A DNA stretch of 64,000 nt from Epiperipatus broadwayi (GCA_028023455.1 JAQFVV010000157.1:868001-932000), one strand, 5' to 3'. Numbered from the stretch's first letter, positions 1-12,474 are shown. Program-made: numbers and translations. The notes: a model not told the origin generated them from the letters alone.

Positions 1-1590
1 GTATTTGTCGAATGTCTATATATTTTGATCAAATATGAAAACGCAAACATATTTAACCGATAGCCAATCTATGCAAGCGTCTATAAACAACTTAAATTTA
101 ATAGTTTTATAGGATCGAGCCTGAATATACTATATAGATTTGCATTCGAAAATAAAATATTCTATCCCTATTTAACCCTAGGCAACACATTTCGCAATCA
201 ACCGGCGCCAATCCATCTGATACATTCATGTATTCAATGTAGCATGATACGACAACACAAATATATTGTCAGGAATGTACATCTGAACAATATGAAGAAA
301 GAAAAACGACATTGACTCTCCACCCACAGGAATGTGACATCTGTGGGCAAGTAGATCAATAAACTAAAAACTCCATAGGAATGGGCTGCGGTCTTCTGCC
401 GACTTACAAACCCATCCATAGGCAAACAGAGGGTGTGTGGCGTATTTTATAATCCTGCCCGTAGCGGATCTCATGCTTACACCTACTAATTACATAAATA
501 TATCCAATCCATTGAACCAATTCAACCACGAAATGAACAACCCAAGATTACCCTCCCTTAATTATCTTTACAAATCGATACAGCCATTCACGCCCGACTC
601 AAGTTTAACATTTTTTTTTATAATTTATTTAACGGAAAACAGAAATCATAACAACTTAAAGAACAAAATTAAATAAATAAATAAATAAATGGAAATAATT
701 TTACAAATTAAATACATTAAATAAAATTATAACCAATTAATAAATATTGTTGGTCAGATAGAATAATATTAAAATCATTTTAAATATGAAAAGTTTTTAA
801 TTTACTGTTCATAAATTTTAAAGTTCTTACGGTTATTGAAATAGTTCATCCTATTATATTCCTGGCCGTTTAAACGTGAATTCCCACGTCGTCCGAAGAT
901 TATTATCCGGTTGATTTATTTATTTATCCTTTGGAGATTTTGTTTTTCGTGTAGTTGGTCCTCATTGTATAACTATGGCCCATTTTTTTCTCTTTCTTAG
1001 CAGAACTGAAGGGATTGAAGCTGTGCGTCTTTTTCAATCCCCCCAGCGCTAACACCTAGCTGTTACATCGTCAATAATCAATCAATTTCCAGTCACTAGT
1101 CACTGACTAATAATTTCCAAAATTTTCCTTTTATATTAATGTGAAGGATTGAATTTACATTACGTCATCGATGAGATGATCCTTTTCGTTGAGGTCCGAT
1201 TCCATAGGGATTTCTTCTTATTTGCTAACAGTTTTTATTGTTTTCTTATCTGACAGGTGTTTTTACATTTAAATGCCGAAGGCTGGTTTACATTTAACTA
1301 ATTAACAATCATTTCCATTTCTAATTAATTACCCTGTTTTCCAAATCAAAAATATATTTAAAGACAGATTTAGAGATATAATTTTATCTCCAAATCTTTT
1401 TAAAATTTAGTTTTAAAAATACCTTTTTCTTTAATAAAAATTTTATTTTAATAATTTTTATTATCTGTGCGACTTAATATATAAGAGTTTAAGACGATAT
1501 TTTAATTTCAATTTTTAATTTTTAAAGAAAGTTTTTAAATGCGAACTTTTTATTTTAACTTGTTTAATAATTATATATAAAAAAACAATG
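1..1590. other. No recognisable gene; mixed-composition DNA
   Basis: Patches around 180-450, 850-1080 and 1140-1260 are less AT-rich and contain CpGs, unlike most of the window. Open frames here are short and show no family motif. Its right edge ends in an LTR-like terminus near 1614, so part of it may be an LTR cut by the window start, but this is inference. Confidence 0.4.
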
Positions 1591-1614
1591 TAACGAACGT
1601 CTGTGCTCGTTACA
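1589..1614. repeat. Inverted TGTAACGA / TCGTTACA terminus
   Basis: TGTAACGA and TCGTTACA form an 8-bp inverted repeat with a 10-nt spacer, directly followed by an (AT)n tract. Many LTRs begin TG and end CA with short inverted ends. This could be a collapsed LTR pair or the right end of an LTR lying to the left. A simple hairpin is the alternative. Confidence 0.3.
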
Positions 1615-1633
1615 ATATATATATATATATATA
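1615..1633. repeat. (AT)n microsatellite
   Basis: Uninterrupted AT dinucleotides. Similar tracts flank several LTR-like termini in the window. Confidence 0.9.
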
Positions 1634-2001
1634 ACATTAGATTTTACAGATTACACTTGTTTTTTAATGAATCTAATGCATATATATCTTTATATATTTT
1701 AAAGCTAATTAATATGCATAAAAGTGGTTTTAAAAATATATAAAAATATCTGTACAAAATGTTCAAATTACTCTTCCAAACATGTTTTACACCAGTACTC
1801 TCTGTGAATAAATATAAAGTCTGCACTTCAAATAGCTCTATTTAGAATGAATGACATATTATTTGGGAGGGTGATTTGAACATTTTGTGTATATATTTTT
1901 AAAACCAATTTTATCCATATTAATCAGTTTATAAATATATAAAGATATATATGCATTAGATTCATTAAAAAAACAAGTATAATCTATAAAATCTAATGTT
2001 A
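1632..2001. mobile_element. Foldback MITE with ~135-bp inverted arms
   Basis: The outer ends TAACATTAG and CTAATGTTA are reverse complements. The inverted match continues for ~135-140 bp into both sides (1632-1773 against 1869-2001) with scattered mismatches, leaving a ~95-bp unique core. It sits in TA-rich sequence, so a TA target duplication is possible but not provable. There is no coding capacity. A diverged piece of one arm recurs at 3052-3090. A Tc1/mariner-type non-autonomous element is the simplest reading. Confidence 0.7.
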
Positions 2002-2164
2002 TATTTAATTTTATCTAATCATTAAAATCAGTCAGGACTTAAACAATCCCATTTAGCCTTGACCATTATTACATTTATATTAATTATATCTATCTCTTAT
2101 GTAAAATCTCTAAACATTTATTCGAAATTCACAACCAATTAAAAAAAGTATTACATTTCAGAAT

Positions 2165-2900
2165 TATGAAGAATATTTTATGCAAAGGAAATAATTCCAC
2201 CATTAATAGTTGTCTATAACTTTGTCAAATTTACATATCATATGTAACAAATATATTTAAAATTCTAAATTTAGAAGCTTAATTTGATTATGAGAATTTT
2301 ATTCAAAGCAAGTAATTCTGCAAAGCAAAAAAAAAAATCTGTTAAAGGAACCATTTGCTATCAAATTTATAATTGAAAAATCGAAAGAAAAAAAAAATCA
2401 ACTTTAAATTTTTTTTTATAAATAAATAATTATACCTAACTAAACCATAATTTATATTAGAGTATTTTATACAAAGGACGTAATTCCACCTATTATATTT
2501 AATAATAGTCAATAATATGTTTAAAAATACATATATATATATATAAGCAACAAAGATTACAAATTATAAAATTATCATAGAAAAGCCTTTCTGTATAGTA
2601 TATTTAATAGTCTAATTTTTATTATGAATCATATTTTATGCAAAGGATGTAATTCCACCATTAATAAAAAATGCTCAGAAAAAATCAGTGCATATGCTTT
2701 TAACTACAGTATAGAACTGAATAGTTATAGGTTTAAATTGTGAAGTTATAATACATAAATTCATTATTGAAATATGTTTAATGAGAGGGAAAAAAGCTAT
2801 AGTACTATATTTACATTTAGTTTTGGTTAGTGTATAATTGAAGTTGAACAACGGCCTTTCAGGCCAGTTAGAAAATAATTCCTCCATTAATAAATTATAA
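2165..2900. repeat. Degenerate repeats sharing CAAAGGANGTAATTCCACC
   Basis: The motif 'TTTTATGCAAAGGA..TAATTCCACCATTAATA' recurs, in variants, near 2176, 2299, 2468, 2638 and 2870. Spacing is irregular at about 120-230 bp and the intervening sequence is only weakly alike. This looks like an old decayed tandem array. No open frame crosses it. Confidence 0.55.
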
Positions 2901-3051
2901 TACAAAAATGACTGGATACATTTATCACATTTATTTCTATAATATTAAAATCTTTTGTTTAATTGATATTAAATCTTAAAAAAAATTTGTTAAAGTAATC
3001 AGTTAAAAAAATGACAGCTTTTTTTAAAGAAATGAGTATTAAGTTTATTAT

Positions 3052-3090
3052 AAAATAAGTATAATCTGTAAAATCTAACATGTAAATATA
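3052..3090. repeat. Fragment of the 1632-2001 MITE arm
   Basis: AAGTATAATCTGTAAAATCT at 3056 closely matches the inner-right arm of the MITE (AAGTATAATCTATAAAATCT near 1975). It is an isolated piece, so probably a truncated second copy. Confidence 0.45.
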
Positions 3091-3180
3091 TAAAGTATTA
3101 TGTATAATATGTGGTATTCAATTATATCTATATATATATTAAATGTACTAATTATGTGATTATATATATATTGGAATATT

Positions 3181-3275
3181 ATAGTTCTGGCAAAGACTGC
3201 TGGTCAGTTGAAACTTAGAAAATATCAAAAAGTAAATGCATTATAAAAAGTGACTAAATGCTATTATCTGGATTT
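3181..3275 (+). repeat. Copy of the CTGAAGAAG-hairpin-GAAAC repeat, decayed
   Basis: TATAGTTCTGG, then AAGACTGCTGGTCAG, then GAAACTTA resembles the core at 21250-21280. The downstream GCATTATAAAAAGT is shared with the copy near 17001. The CTGANGA part is mutated here. It is probably the tail of a Penelope-like or related element. Confidence 0.45.
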
Positions 3276-4269
3276 TACTCTAACTAAATGAAGGATTCAA
3301 AGAAAATAAATTTTTTTTTTTGTTGGTGTTAATTCTTTTTTTACTACTTAATGTAGTATGTTTTAAGAATTTTACATATGTAGTTATATCCTCAAGTTCA
3401 TCTTTCCTCTCCTATAAGATACACAATTTTATATGAAGTAATATCAAATAACCATTATTTAGCATCTATTGGTTATTCAGATTATTTTATAGATTGGAAA
3501 CTGGAATACAATAAATAAAGTTTGCTCTTGAAAATATGAATTATATAAGTGCAGATCATAGAGTGTTTTTGGCTTTTATACCATTCTGGCTACAGAATAG
3601 AAGTGTCTGCTATTATTAAAAGAAACTAAGAGCACCAAAATATATGGATACCGAACTGGTGTCAAATTTTTATAACAATTCAAACAAGCCTGGATTCAAA
3701 ACATGTTATTTTTGAATTTCAGGGCTGGTAACTTGAGAGTACAAAAAAAGATTAAAATATGACTGCTGGATGAAAGATGCATTAGATTTCAAAAAAATCA
3801 AGTGCAATAAATCGAGATCCAAAATTTTGTACTCATGAAGACCATAAGCCAGAAAGAATAGCACTGGATAGATTTTTGATGAGCACTATCATCTAATATC
3901 TATTGGTTGATTAATCAAATCAATAACTGAGACAACTGGACCAGAGTAAATTTATATGAAATAGATGGTTTTGTAATATTATATAAAGAATTACTATAAT
4001 ATTATTTAGAATATAAGGCATGATTCTACTTTATTTGTTTGTTTAAATAATTATTTAGAAAATATGTTAATTAAATTTTATCTGACAAAATATGGGGTTA
4101 TTATTAGAAGATAGCAAGAAAACTGACTTATCAAGGAAACATTTAACAAAATAATGAATAGAATTGGGAAAAGTAAAAATATGTGGATAGAGACTCCTTG
4201 TCAATTATTTATGAAAAGTAAATCTCATGTACTAATCCTGACCATTTTTAACTCTCTTATCCTCTTTAT
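3276..4269. other. AT-rich, nothing recognised
   Basis: There are no sizeable open frames or repeat structures beyond low complexity. Confidence 0.4.
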
Positions 4270-5310
4270 AATTTTTTTATCTTTAAGTATATGTTTAATT
4301 CATCATTAATTTTTTCAATAAATATTCTTTTTTACTTTTTCATATACTGTGTTACTAATCATGTTTTTTCATCTTTTTTTTTCTATTCTTCTCCTAATCT
4401 ATATACACAATATATTTTTTATAGCTTTCATTCTTTTTTTTTTTACTGTCCATTTAAAATACTACAAGTCTGATTCTTACTTATTTTTTCAGTACTATTT
4501 CCAATATCTTTTAATTATTATTCCAAATATAGTAATAACTTCTATAATTTTCTGTTTTAACCAATCAATCTTTTATTTGTTTTAAGTTTTTATTGCCTTA
4601 ATTTTTTTTATTCTTATCCCAAAATTACTACCAATTTTATTTTACCTCTGTAGCGTTCAGTTATATTTTTGCTTTTATAACTTTTTTTTAATAGTGCATC
4701 CTATTTTATTTTCTCAACTATTTACATTTTTTATTAACATAAATGATTTTGTTTTCTTTTTCATACAAACCATATGTCAATTCCATCTTTTCATTACATC
4801 TTCTTTTATTAACAGCTTATTATCTTTTTTTTTTTTTAATAAATACTTTATTGTTGTGACTCTATTGTAAGTTTTTTTATATTCATTTATCTTCTAGTCA
4901 CTTGTATGGGTTTATTAGTTTGGTGACTTAATTCACTGCTAAGCTTCCTAAATCGACTTTTACCTATGTCAGTCATTTTTTAAAATATATTTATACATTT
5001 GATCATTTCATTGTTAACTTGAGAATTTTTTATTTTTTTATATTGCAGCTTTTTAAAATTTTATCTAAATCATTCACAACTTCTTAGTTTAGATTAATTT
5101 TGCCATTTTACCTTTTATTTATACTTTCTTTCATATCTAACAAATTAATTTTTTTTTCTTTTTGACTTTTTTCAATATATTAATACTCTATTGCATTCTT
5201 AATCAGTTTTTTTTTAAAGGAATGATTCTACTACTGCTAAGTTATGATCTCAATCTATATCACCTTTAATATATGTGCATAGTTTCATTATAATGCTTTT
5301 CAACTAATTT
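4270..5310 (-). pseudogene. Faint non-LTR retrotransposon trace (endonuclease end)
   Basis: Read on the minus strand, 5310-5180 gives a GD-x-D-x-DHNLAVVES stretch followed by a basic linker. This resembles the 'AD..SDH.LV' end of the AP-endonuclease domain of LINE ORF2 proteins. Below it lies a long Lys-rich, stop-riddled stretch (A-rich on minus, T-rich on plus), as expected of the endonuclease-RT linker. No RT motif is legible. The plus-strand open frames here are only T-rich shadows. Confidence 0.3.
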
Positions 5311-5495
5311 TGAATTATGTAATATATTTATGGTGTATTCTTTTATTATTCAGATCTTTCCAACTTTAAATTTTCATATTGTTATACTACTATTATGCAA
5401 ATGTTATTATATTTGTTTTTGATTACTTTTTAAATTTTATGTTCTTATTATTATAATAATATTTATAAAAAAATAATCTTTAAATTTATATACTG

Positions 5496-6940
5496 TAAGA
5501 GTTCCTTTGCAAATCATGTTTTCTATTCATTATAATAAACTTGCAAATAATGCTCTTTCATATTAATATAATCTACTGATAATATGAAAAATGAATCCAT
5601 TTATATCTGGTTTCCAAGATCTTATTTGATCAATATTTCATAGGGATGAATTATTTTATTAGCAGTGATCTTAACAAAAGCTCATTCAACAATTTCACAT
5701 CACAATGCTTGATGTAAACTCTATTAATTTTAATAGCATCATAAATAAATAATGCCTATTAATAGGGAACATTAAGAATATAATAATATTCATATAACAT
5801 TAATCTTTAAATCCACAAATTATAAGAATCTTTTACCTGACAAACTTTCTACAATCATTTCAGAAAAGTCACAGATAATGCTCTTTTATATCAAAGTAAT
5901 CCATTAATCAGATGCTAAATGAATCTTTCATATAACTGCTAAGATTTTTTATGAATAGTAGATCGTTGGTAATTCTTAAAAAAAAAAACATTATATTAAC
6001 AGCAGTTTTAGCAAAGCCTTGATCTAATCATCTAACAATATCAAATCGTAATGCCAATTAAATTCTATTTTAACAAATATGTAAATGCACAATGGCAATT
6101 AAATTTATAAACATGGAGAATATATAATATTTACATAGTAGTAATCTTTCAAACACATACTACAATAATCCTCTACAAGCCAGACTTTGTACAGTCATTT
6201 TAATAAATTTGTATATAATTTTCTTTTATATCAATATAATCTACTAATCAATCAAATGAAAAATTAATAATTTCATATCACAGGGCAAATATATTATTAA
6301 TTTTTAATAACCCAATTCTGAAATTGTTAACCAGTTAGGCTTTATTTTCTAATGTAACAGTTCATCTCTACCAAATATCATCAATTGTTCTACTATTTAT
6401 AAAATATGTTGGAGACCAAATGAAAATGGATTTATTTTTTATTTGACTAGTGCATTAATACAAGAGAGTATTATAATTGCAAGTTTATTAAAATGACTTT
6501 AGAAAGTCATGTACAATGTACATTTGAAGAATAATATTTTCTTAATATTTTTATATATTCTCAAAATGATATATTTAATAACTATCACTTATTTAAAGTC
6601 CTGCTAAAATTAATAGAATTTATATCTGATTTGTGATCTGAAATTATTAGCCAGTTAGATTGCGATTTGGCCAACACCACCAGCAGTGAACTCTATAGAA
6701 TATCATTGATTGATCTACTATTCATATAAGATGTTAGTGAAATAGATGGAAGTTGATTTCATTGATACAATAGGTTTATTAAAATGGTTCTAGAATATCT
6801 GTCTTAATAAACAATTTTTATAATTGCTGCTTTTGAAGAGTAATATTCATAAATACCACTATATATTCTCAGCATAATTTATTTAGTAGTTGTTTCTTAT
6901 TTACATGATTGTTAAAATTAGTATAGTGCTTTCTATTTTA
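5496..6940. repeat. Degenerate ~330-bp repeat array with orientation switch
   Basis: Three plus-oriented units are marked by the block 'CTCTTT(T)ATAT(T/C)AA(T/A)(A/G)TAATC(T/C)A' near 5551, 5879 and 6220, with spacing ~328 and ~341. From ~6380 the same family continues in the opposite orientation. Marker blocks there are 'GATCTACTATTYATA' near 6391 and 6711, and 'GTTTATTAAAATG' near 6484 and 6777. The switch is between about 6290 and 6380. Units are non-coding and well diverged, so the array is old. Its nature (satellite or decayed tandem mobile element) is unresolved. Confidence 0.55.
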
Positions 6941-8555
6941 TCATCATCTTCATCATTGATTGGAATGAACATTTTAGCAATCTTGAAAGTGTTTTTAGTT
7001 TAACTATCAAGTAATTTATTATTTGTTGAAGTTCTATTTATAAAGTCTTTTTATCTTAGAATATAAATAATAATACTTATAATACTATGTTTATTACTAC
7101 TTCTTGAATTACAAATTCATATACTGTCTTTAATCTTTTCTTCACAACTTTCAGAATGTTATCTTTCAGATTGTATAATGTTTAGCTTTTCCTTCATTTC
7201 AGACAGTAAACTTATCTTATTCTCTAACTTATTCATAATATTAACATGTCAAGAAATTGCTGTTATAATATATTTTTCAATTTTAATGGAGTGCCATTGG
7301 ATTAATGATTCTATTATGGGAAATAACATTTTGGGGTGATAGTTGTTTTTTTTTTCAACCAGATTATTACTAAAAGTATCTAAGAAGCTGATATCTGATG
7401 ATAGGAATATTTAGAAAAAAAATTAAAGAATGAAATTTTAAGTAACTAAACAAACTTTTATTAAGCAAATAAAAGTATTTAAAAAAAGTGTTGGAGAATG
7501 CTTTTTGTGTGGATGTGAAAATCAAAAAAAGTATATTAATAAGATAAAAAAACAGGCAAAATCTTTATGAGTTTGAGAAAAAAGAGTGAAAAAGATTGAG
7601 CATAAAAAGTTGTGAAACATTGACAACTGTGAATGAAAAAGAAATGTTTACTGAATACATTGTTTTTAAAAAAAATTGAATTGATCATAATCTTAGACAT
7701 AGAGAAATCATTAGGATTATATTTTAAAAAACTATAATGGATGGCAGGAACTATCAGTGAATAAGAAAGAAATTGAGATAAGAACTTTTAATATTTTTAG
7801 AGATAAGAAGAAGGCTTTGTTAAAACAATCTCAAGAGTCACAGGATCTTTCCTATTTCTGTTGATAATACATTTTTGCTTCATCCTTTAGTTCTGTTATA
7901 AATTTGTACGTCAGAAGTCATGAAAATGTGATACTATTGATGGATAATTTATAAATTTTTGTAATAGATATTAAATACAAAGTTTTAAAATTTATAATTT
8001 GACACAATATGCAAATATATATATATAATATTCAGGTATTAAATTCCATAGTGTTTTAAAAATAAAAAAATAACTAACTTAGTTTGATTACATTGTTAAT
8101 ATGATATTTCATAATAATATTAAAACTTAATATTTATTTCAGAAAATCTCTTTTTGCTAATCAAAAATTTAGATAAGATTATGTTATGGTTAAACATAAA
8201 TAGAGATATCTTTTTAATCAATATTTAAGATAGTACTGAAAAACATTCTATGACCTAACAAAGTATATTTATTTTAAGAAGTTTATTATCAAATTATGCT
8301 TTGGTTATGCATTGATAAAATTATAAAGCATTAAACAAATCCACCTTTTTTATTACTTTTACAATGCTTATTTTATTAAAATTAAATCTTTTTATTTAAA
8401 CCACATATATTTGGGTAGTTGCAATTTTCTTTTATATATATTTTCACTCTCAGCTACTCACTTTTTTTTTATTAAAACTCTAAATCAGAAAACTATATAA
8501 CTTAACTTTCAAAAAATGCAAAGACAACCAAAAACAATTGATGGCTAAGAGTGTG
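6941..8555. other. AT-rich, nothing recognised
   Basis: No open frame above background and no repeat structure seen, apart from short AT tracts near 8010. Confidence 0.4.
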
Positions 8556-8564
8556 TATATATAT

Positions 8565-11189
8565 TGAAGCAGTCAGATCTGACTTTGATCCTAGATTAAT
8601 GACCTCTAGCCATAAGCTCACTTCAAACCCTAGTACTAACCTTAAATTTTCAATGCAATGGGGCTTTATATGTTCAATCCACGCTAATTTCCATAAAGAA
8701 TAACTTATTTCATAAATGTGTATTCAAATAACTAGTTTCAGATTTAAATTGATTAATTTTATTAATAAATTCATAATAGAATTATTCATGAATTTATATG
8801 TATTATAACTGTGTGGATTGTGCGTATATATTTGTAAATATTTAAATATATATAATTGTTTGAAAGTTTCATTGCGTCGGGAATGTTTGATTTTATTTTT
8901 AAATAATTTGTTAAAGTTTTATTGATTAAAAGCTATATTCTTTCGATAAGCTTTCAGATTTTCCCTTTCCAAAAACAACAGTTAAAGTTTTATTAATTAG
9001 AAAAAAGATAAGGATTTCCTAATTAAAATCATTTTCTGATTTTAAGAATTCATTTTCTAATTAGAAAATGAATTCAAGTTAATGAGTTTGAAAGCCTTAT
9101 CGAAGGAATGTATCTAAAAACATTGATAATGAAAGAAGCGCTAGCCTGAAGGCATCAGAGGGCAGATATATAGCTGTGAAAAGTTTGGAGAGAAAAAGCC
9201 ATCTTTGTTGTAGAGAAGTGCAGTACACTCTGTGCGTTTTAAATAGTGTTTCAATCATGGTAAGGGACTAAACGTCAGGAATCTGGCTATCGGTTCCTGA
9301 AATCCCCTGAAAATCTTCAATGGAGCTGCTGAATCTTTTCCAGACCAATCATGCTGCTAAAATAGTGAAAATTCATTAACATACTGTTCAAGTAATCGAC
9401 CAAATGGTGCCTACGTTTTTTTACCAACTCGGACGTGTAACCTAAGGATCCAGCCCGGAAGAAATGGGTAATATATTTCCATAATAAACCTTAAACTTTC
9501 TGGCCAGTTCCGAACTTTACTTTACACTCCCTTTAAGAGCTCTTTTCATTCTATAAATGTCATAATCTCTGTGTAATAATCTCTGTGTAAAACTTAACTT
9601 TTATTTATGCTATTATATCGTAATTCTCTCAACTTCTAGTCTTTAACTTTCTCTTTTCTTACTTGGCGGTTCATTTATTATATTATATATATATGTATAT
9701 TTGTTAATTTATTAATGTTGTTATTTTAATTATATGCCAATAATCTTTCGACTTGATCATCTCCTTCGTTTTTTTTGCCTTATACAAGTAATATAAACTT
9801 AATTCTGATAGTTAATTCTCGTCTATTAGAACTAGATTAATACAGTTCTATCAATCATCGAGTCGAAAGAAATTATTAATGATTGTTATATTTATCATTG
9901 GCTAATAATAAATTATTAGCTCCATTTTTAATCTATGCCACCGCTATTTTCTCGTTTCACTAATATTTATTTATTATTCAAATATAATCTTAAAATGTTT
10001 TTTGCAAAGGACCGATAAAGGAATCAAATAAATATATTCTAATTCAACTTTGTTCTTTTCTATTAAGATCAGGAAGGGCACAATGATTGGGGCATAATTA
10101 ATATGATTTACAAATACTTTAAAATAGTTTTACTTAAAAGCTCGTTTGATTTTAATTCATTTGATCAAGTCATCACGTAGAGCATTCTATATGGGTTTTA
10201 GTATTCAAACGATGACTATCAAGTCATCATCTTTGAACGTTGATGACGTAGGGCAATCTTCCGCTTTGTTAGGCTCGTCGGTGATCATATTTCTGTTATT
10301 TTAAATTATCGAGGAAGAAAGCACTTCCTCTCATGTTCATATTAGTCAAAGGGCATAAGACTTGTCAGACGCAAGCCGCCATAGGACTTCGATTATCGAC
10401 TAGCTATCGTCTTCAATTTCATTTTATAGCTCATAATTCGTCAGCACCGTTACCTCTCTGTTCCAGTAAAGCCCGCTCTGATGCTCGTAATTCGTGATGA
10501 AGTGATTTAAATTAAAGTCCAACAAATTCTCCGTTATATCTCAAAATAAGTTTTCTAATAAAGATTAAAGTTATGCCCTAAAATACGTATCTTGCTCTTC
10601 ATGAATGGATTTGCGAATGTGAAAATAAATGTCACATTCTTTTGTATAAAATTAGAGTAATAAATTCCTCCACTAATGAATACCTTTGTCTGCCTTTTAT
10701 TTCTTGTGTGGGGGCATAGACATAGACTTTCAAATATTGCATAATACTTGTTGGCATATAACAAGGACCGCCACTCTTATTATTATTATAAATTCTGTTA
10801 AAGGCTAGAGGTAATTAATATAATCATTATTTAAAATTCAAACAAAACAAATTATTATTATTAAATATTTTCTAAATACAGTTGGTTTCTTAGTGCTTAA
10901 TTCCTTCATAATTATTTTAATGTTAATACTCGCTGTCTGTTTGGCAACCCGAACATATACATATGATTCGATTTAAAATTATTTTAGTTAGTTTATTATC
11001 AGATATTAAGGTCAGTTCAGGGGTCTCTGATCTTCACCAACCGTTGAGCTAGTTTCTTGGCGCATAGCACTGTGCAGTCGATTTAGATTTCTACTAATCT
11101 GAGCTGTTGAGTTGGATTTGAATTCAGTTTGGTTCAGCTGAGTTTGGATCCGACTTGCAGTTTAGGTGGTGGGATTTTCGACTGGTATA
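8565..11189 (+). repeat. 5' LTR (~2.6 kb)
   Basis: It is collinear with 14164-16779 along its whole length. A TATA-like GATATATAG at ~9162 precedes ATGGTAAG at ~9257, a possible promoter and leader with a splice-donor-like sequence; the right LTR has the same arrangement. A 69-codon minus-strand frame at 10555-10764 recurs in both LTRs but has no family signature and is taken as a shadow. Inverted motifs CTTTCGACTTGAT (~9746) and ATCGAGTCGAAAG (~9858) could form a long hairpin. Confidence 0.85.
9046..9075. promoter_or_regulatory. Perfect 30-bp palindrome in 5' LTR
   Basis: GAATTCATTTTCTAA is followed by its exact reverse complement with no spacer. The same palindrome is intact in the other LTR at 14660-14689. 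It could be a dimeric protein-binding site or RNA hairpin of the LTR; function is unknown. Confidence 0.6.
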
Positions 11190-11207
11190 TGGTTATGTTT
11201 TTCGCTG
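11190..11207 (+). promoter_or_regulatory. Putative primer-binding site
   Basis: It begins TGG directly after the left LTR, as expected for pairing to the CCA end of a tRNA primer. I do not recognise the specific tRNA, so the length is only nominal. Confidence 0.5.
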
Positions 11208-11436
11208 CCCAACCGTTGTGGCTTCGATTAATAAACCCCACACCCTGTAGACAGTAATTATGATCTTAGTTACTCAGTCAATTGAGATCTCGATAAATTA
11301 AATGTTTCTGTAGAGAGGGATATTTTTGTAGAATGTTATATATATTTGAAACAAGTTATGCGATTTATAACGCATAACTGAAATGATTTTAATAAATTAA
11401 AATGTCATTTTGTAAATTTTTTTCTTATACTTAAAA

Positions 11437-11688
11437 ATGTTTTCAGGACTATTTTTTAAATGTTCGTTCAGTAAAAGATTCGTTAGTCAGAATAATTATT
11501 CAAAGAAAAATAATTATTTAAATATATGTGTAATTAATTATACGTGTGCTATATCAGCATATATATTATACGTTTGTGTTATACACGTCATGACAGTAGG
11601 AAAAAATATCATTAGAAAAGTAGTAAGAGTCTATAGATTAAAGCAAGGGGTAAAATTAAATGAAAAATTTTGTCTGTGTCAAAGTTAA
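11437..11688 (+). other. 83-codon open frame of doubtful status
   Basis: It lies in the leader between the 5' LTR and Gag of the LTR element. The composition follows the AT-rich DNA, with no motif or obvious signal peptide. It is listed only because it is the sole sizeable frame in the 1.2-kb leader; probably not a gene. Confidence 0.12.
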
Positions 11689-11807
11689 TTATATTCATCT
11701 CAGTTATGATTTAAAATATCCAATATGATATCATGTTAAAAGTTTTAAATTTCAAAGTATTGCTTGCTAGCACTTATATTAAATGTTCGCTCCGTAGTCT
11801 TAGTAGC

Positions 11808-11953
11808 CTCAAAGCAGGCAAAGACCTTCAAACTGGGAATTATCTGTCAAGCGGTCCGATGCAGTGTGACATTACGATTTAATGACAATAATTTCTAGAG
11901 TAATCTCAAAGCAGGTGAAGACCTTTTGTGTACACCAAGCAGCCCGATGCAGT
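11808..11953 (+). repeat. Direct duplication in the LTR-element leader
   Basis: CTCAAAGCAGG(C/T)(A/G)AAGACCTT followed by CAAGC(G/A)G(T/C)CCGATGCAGT occurs at 11808-11865 and again at 11905-11953, ~97 bp apart. It lies between primer-binding site and Gag, where packaging signals reside in retroelements. A structural or packaging role is only a guess. Confidence 0.55.
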
Positions 11954-12429
11954 TGGCAAAATGCTTAAATGGTTTACACGCTTTTATGCTAGCAAGATTA
12001 AAAATGATATCAACAAATAAAAGTTCTTGTGTAATATTAATTTTGACATTTTTTTGTGTGTGTGAAAGCCTCATGCTTAGTAAAAAATGAAGTAGTGGAC
12101 TCCTATATTTAAACTCAGGTCAGGAACGCGTCAGTTGTTATTAAATTATAAATACTCATCATCAATACAATTGTTTTATCAAAAATTAAGTCAGTCATAA
12201 GTGGTTTGGGGGTCAATGGGTTATGTCACATGCCCTATTGATCTCATTTTGCTCACTGGCACCCATATAAATAAATTTGTCAGCAAATTTGATTGTCAGC
12301 ACAGTAGTGGGTCAATTGTCTAAATAATAAAAAAAAACCAAATGTGTCCAATACAGAGAATTACTTGTAATACCTACTAATATATATGTATAAATATTTG
12401 TATACCACTAATCATCTGCATAGTTTTCT

Positions 12430-12474
12430 TTTTTCAGACATGGGAGAACAGTTGAACAGAGGGAAAGTGAGTAA
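12430..12474 (+). promoter_or_regulatory. Possible mini-exon encoding a Gag-like N-terminus
   Basis: TTTTTTCAG, an acceptor-like site, is followed by ATG at 12440 and a short frame MGEQLNRGK. Then comes GTGAGT, a donor-like site. The peptide resembles MEEKLDKG at the true Gag start (12767). It may be a duplicated start or an alternative first exon. Splicing is unproven. Confidence 0.3.

Noticed and set aside
4291-4585. Phe/Ile/Tyr-rich plus-strand frames that look like membrane proteins
   Set aside because: Poly-T sequence gives Phe-rich frames; no real transmembrane protein signature, and the strand is antisense to a LINE trace.
7390-7430. CTGATGA followed by GAAA
   Set aside because: No pairing for stem II or stem I; chance in A-rich sequence.
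10400-10440. TTTC...TCGTCAG in the LTR as a possible minus-strand hammerhead
   Set aside because: The would-be stem II pairs poorly and no stem I/III partners are present. The other LTR changes the core.
10555-10764. 69-codon minus-strand frame conserved in both LTRs
   Set aside because: Conservation follows from LTR identity. No motif, and it is antisense to the element.
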